The position numbers were made by a program, and so were the translations under genes. Below are positions 62,905 through 64,000 of a DNA stretch of 64,000 nt, piece after piece; the first letter of the stretch is position 1, and every line of letters begins with the position of its first letter. The stretch is from Bradyrhizobium semiaridum (GTDB taxonomy: Bacteria; Pseudomonadota; Alphaproteobacteria; Rhizobiales; Xanthobacteraceae), in contig NZ_JAGKJJ010000006.1 in assembly GCF_020329505.1 (NCBI RefSeq), positions 186,001 to 250,000 of the forward strand. Direction: 5' to 3'. Under the pieces are notes generated by a model that was given only the letters and a program-made list of their open reading frames with translations, searched no databases and was not told the origin of the DNA.

Positions 62905-64000
62905 TTAGGTGCGCGCCCGCCACAGCGTCAGTGCAAGCAGCAGGTAGGCCGCCCCCGTCCACAGCGACTGCCAGTTCTCCGGCCCTTCGCTGCAGCAGGT
63001 ATAGACCGCCGCCACCAGGAACACGCCGGCGAACAATGATTCCGCCACGGGGCGCCTCGCTTTGCGGGGGTGGTTGAGCAGCGTCATGGCGGCAAACGGG
63101 ACCGCCGCCATGGTGAGAGCCGCGTAGGGAAAGTCCTTTTCGCGCGGGTCGAACACGAAGCCGAGCGCGGTCTGCGCGCCGATCATGACGACGACGATCC
63201 AGACCAATCCGTGCACGGCCGCGAGCAGCGACGGGGTCCGGTCCTCCTCCGGACCCAGCAATTCCAGAAATGCAGGCGGCGCGCGCCCCGATATCAAGGC
63301 GCTGGCACCGAACACGGGGGAAGCGGTGGCCGCAACGAGAAGCGTGCCCCACAGCAGCCAAGCGCCAGCTCCGTAACTTTCATGCACCGTCTTCTGGACC
63401 GCGACGCCAAACAGAATTCCGGCCGTGGTCGCCGATATTGCCACCGCAACCCATGCGGCCGGCGCGGGCTGCCAGGGCTTGCGCCGTAGGGTCAGCCATG
63501 CCGCGCCGAACACCAGGAGTGCCAGCACCATTCCACTGCCCATTTGCAGCTTCCAGGACGGAAAATTGCTGATGGGGACGCCGGGCGGATATTTCGGCAT
63601 GCGCGATGCGGCATCGAACAGGCCCCAGGATCCGCCAACCGTACCCTCGAACTCGTGCTTCCAGGATTCGTCATAGGCCTCGAACAAATTGACGCGGAAA
63701 TGCTCCCGCCGGGCCAGTTCGAGCACCTCCGACACCACGCGGGCCTGGTTGGTGCGCGACGGCAACGACGGACCGCGCATCCGCCCCTCGCTCGGCCAGC
63801 CGGTTTCGCCGATCAGGATTTCCTTGCCTGGAAAGGCCGACGCGACGCGCCTGCGCACGGCATCGACGTGGGCGACGGCGGATTCCGCCGGGATCGGGAT
63901 GTTCTCCCAATAAGGCAGGATATGAACGGTGACGAAATCGACCGCGCTTTCAAGCTCCCGATAGCGTAGCCAGTATTCCCAGACGTCGGAATAGGTGACG
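62905..64000 (-). CDS. GH17-like membrane glycoside hydrolase (3' part, runs off window)
   Basis: The frame is open from the right edge to a stop at 62905; the true start is outside. Visible N-terminal part, YWLRYRELESAVDFVTVHIL then PYWENIPIPAESAVAHV, and LIGETGWPSEG, where the glutamate is the catalytic nucleophile, are the GH17 beta-1,3-glucanase/glucosyltransferase pattern. After about residue 140 of the visible part come seven or eight hydrophobic segments (MVLALLVFGAAWLTLRRKPW onward), giving a membrane-anchored enzyme. It may act on cyclic beta-glucans or a related exopolysaccharide, as in rhizobia; inference. Confidence 0.85.
   Translation of the reverse strand, partial: VTYSDVWEYWLRYRELESAVDFVTVHILPYWENIPIPAESAVAHVDAVRRRVASAFPGKEILIGETGWPSEGRMRGPSLPSRTNQARVVSEVLELARREHFRVNLFEAYDESWKHEFEGTVGGSWGLFDAASRMPKYPPGVPISNFPSWKLQMGSGMVLALLVFGAAWLTLRRKPWQPAPAAWVAVAISATTAGILFGVAVQKTVHESYGAGAWLLWGTLLVAATASPVFGASALISGRAPPAFLELLGPEEDRTPSLLAAVHGLVWIVVVMIGAQTALGFVFDPREKDFPYAALTMAAVPFAAMTLLNHPRKARRPVAESLFAGVFLVAAVYTCCSEGPENWQSLWTGAAYLLLALTLWRART

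Overview
The window looks like chromosomal DNA from an alphaproteobacterium of the Bradyrhizobium/Nitrobacteraceae type. The evidence is very high GC, a circularly permuted two-piece tmRNA gene, many ABC, TRAP and TTT solute transporters, lineage-typical small families (DUF3551, DUF4169 with a ribbon-helix-helix partner, DUF2336, DUF2065), and several families of dispersed intergenic palindromes. I see no insertion sequence, prophage, CRISPR array, rRNA or ordinary tRNA. The species assignment is an inference from gene content and style.

Layout. 0-7.3 kb holds small unknowns, a frameshifted FAD monooxygenase, a large secreted RTX-type repeat protein, two secreted small proteins and an HD-domain protein. 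7.4-9.8 kb is an osmoprotectant-type ABC transporter with a fused permease/binding protein. 9.9-14.8 kb has a membrane sulfatase-fold protein, a TetR regulator divergent from a ferric-reductase-like membrane protein with two copies of a clear operator, and a DUF2336 protein. 15-21.9 kb is a branched-chain amino acid run on the minus strand: leader peptide/attenuator, acetolactate synthase large subunit, threonine dehydratase-like enzyme, small subunit, methyltransferase, two exporters and ilvC. 22.2-30.1 kb carries miaA and serB (divergent, overlapping start codons), then hflK-hflC-DUF2065-degP, and thyA-acetyltransferase-folA. 30.2-34.6 kb has a tripartite tricarboxylate transporter and a two-gene chromate transporter.

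34.7-38.1 kb contains ssrA (tmRNA) directly followed by sspB, the adaptor that hands ssrA-tagged proteins to ClpXP, then fumC and a small DUF4169/RHH pair. 38.2-45.4 kb has an AsmA-like giant protein, a cytochrome P450 divergent from its likely TetR regulator (perfect 13-bp inverted repeat between them), and an MFS transporter. 45.5-50.1 kb is a three-gene operon with near-zero spacing: a zinc-ribbon/adenylate cyclase/ATPase/helical-repeat regulator, an HExxH metallopeptidase-like protein and a basic-tailed unknown. This is the least explained unit in the window. 50.2-54.9 kb is a branched-chain-amino-acid-type ABC operon with LivM and LivG fused. 55-59.9 kb is a catabolic module: TRAP transporter (DctQ-DctM fused), D-2-hydroxyacid dehydrogenase and a divergent FadR-type regulator with a perfect operator. 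60-64 kb has CcdA, a SulP transporter and the 3' part of a GH17-like membrane glycosidase that runs off the window.

The clearest regulatory discoveries readable from bases alone are the ilv leader peptide with its attenuator, the permuted tmRNA with its tag codons, and four or five well-formed operators. Gene starts were chosen by ribosome binding site and family length where the longest reading frame looked too long.
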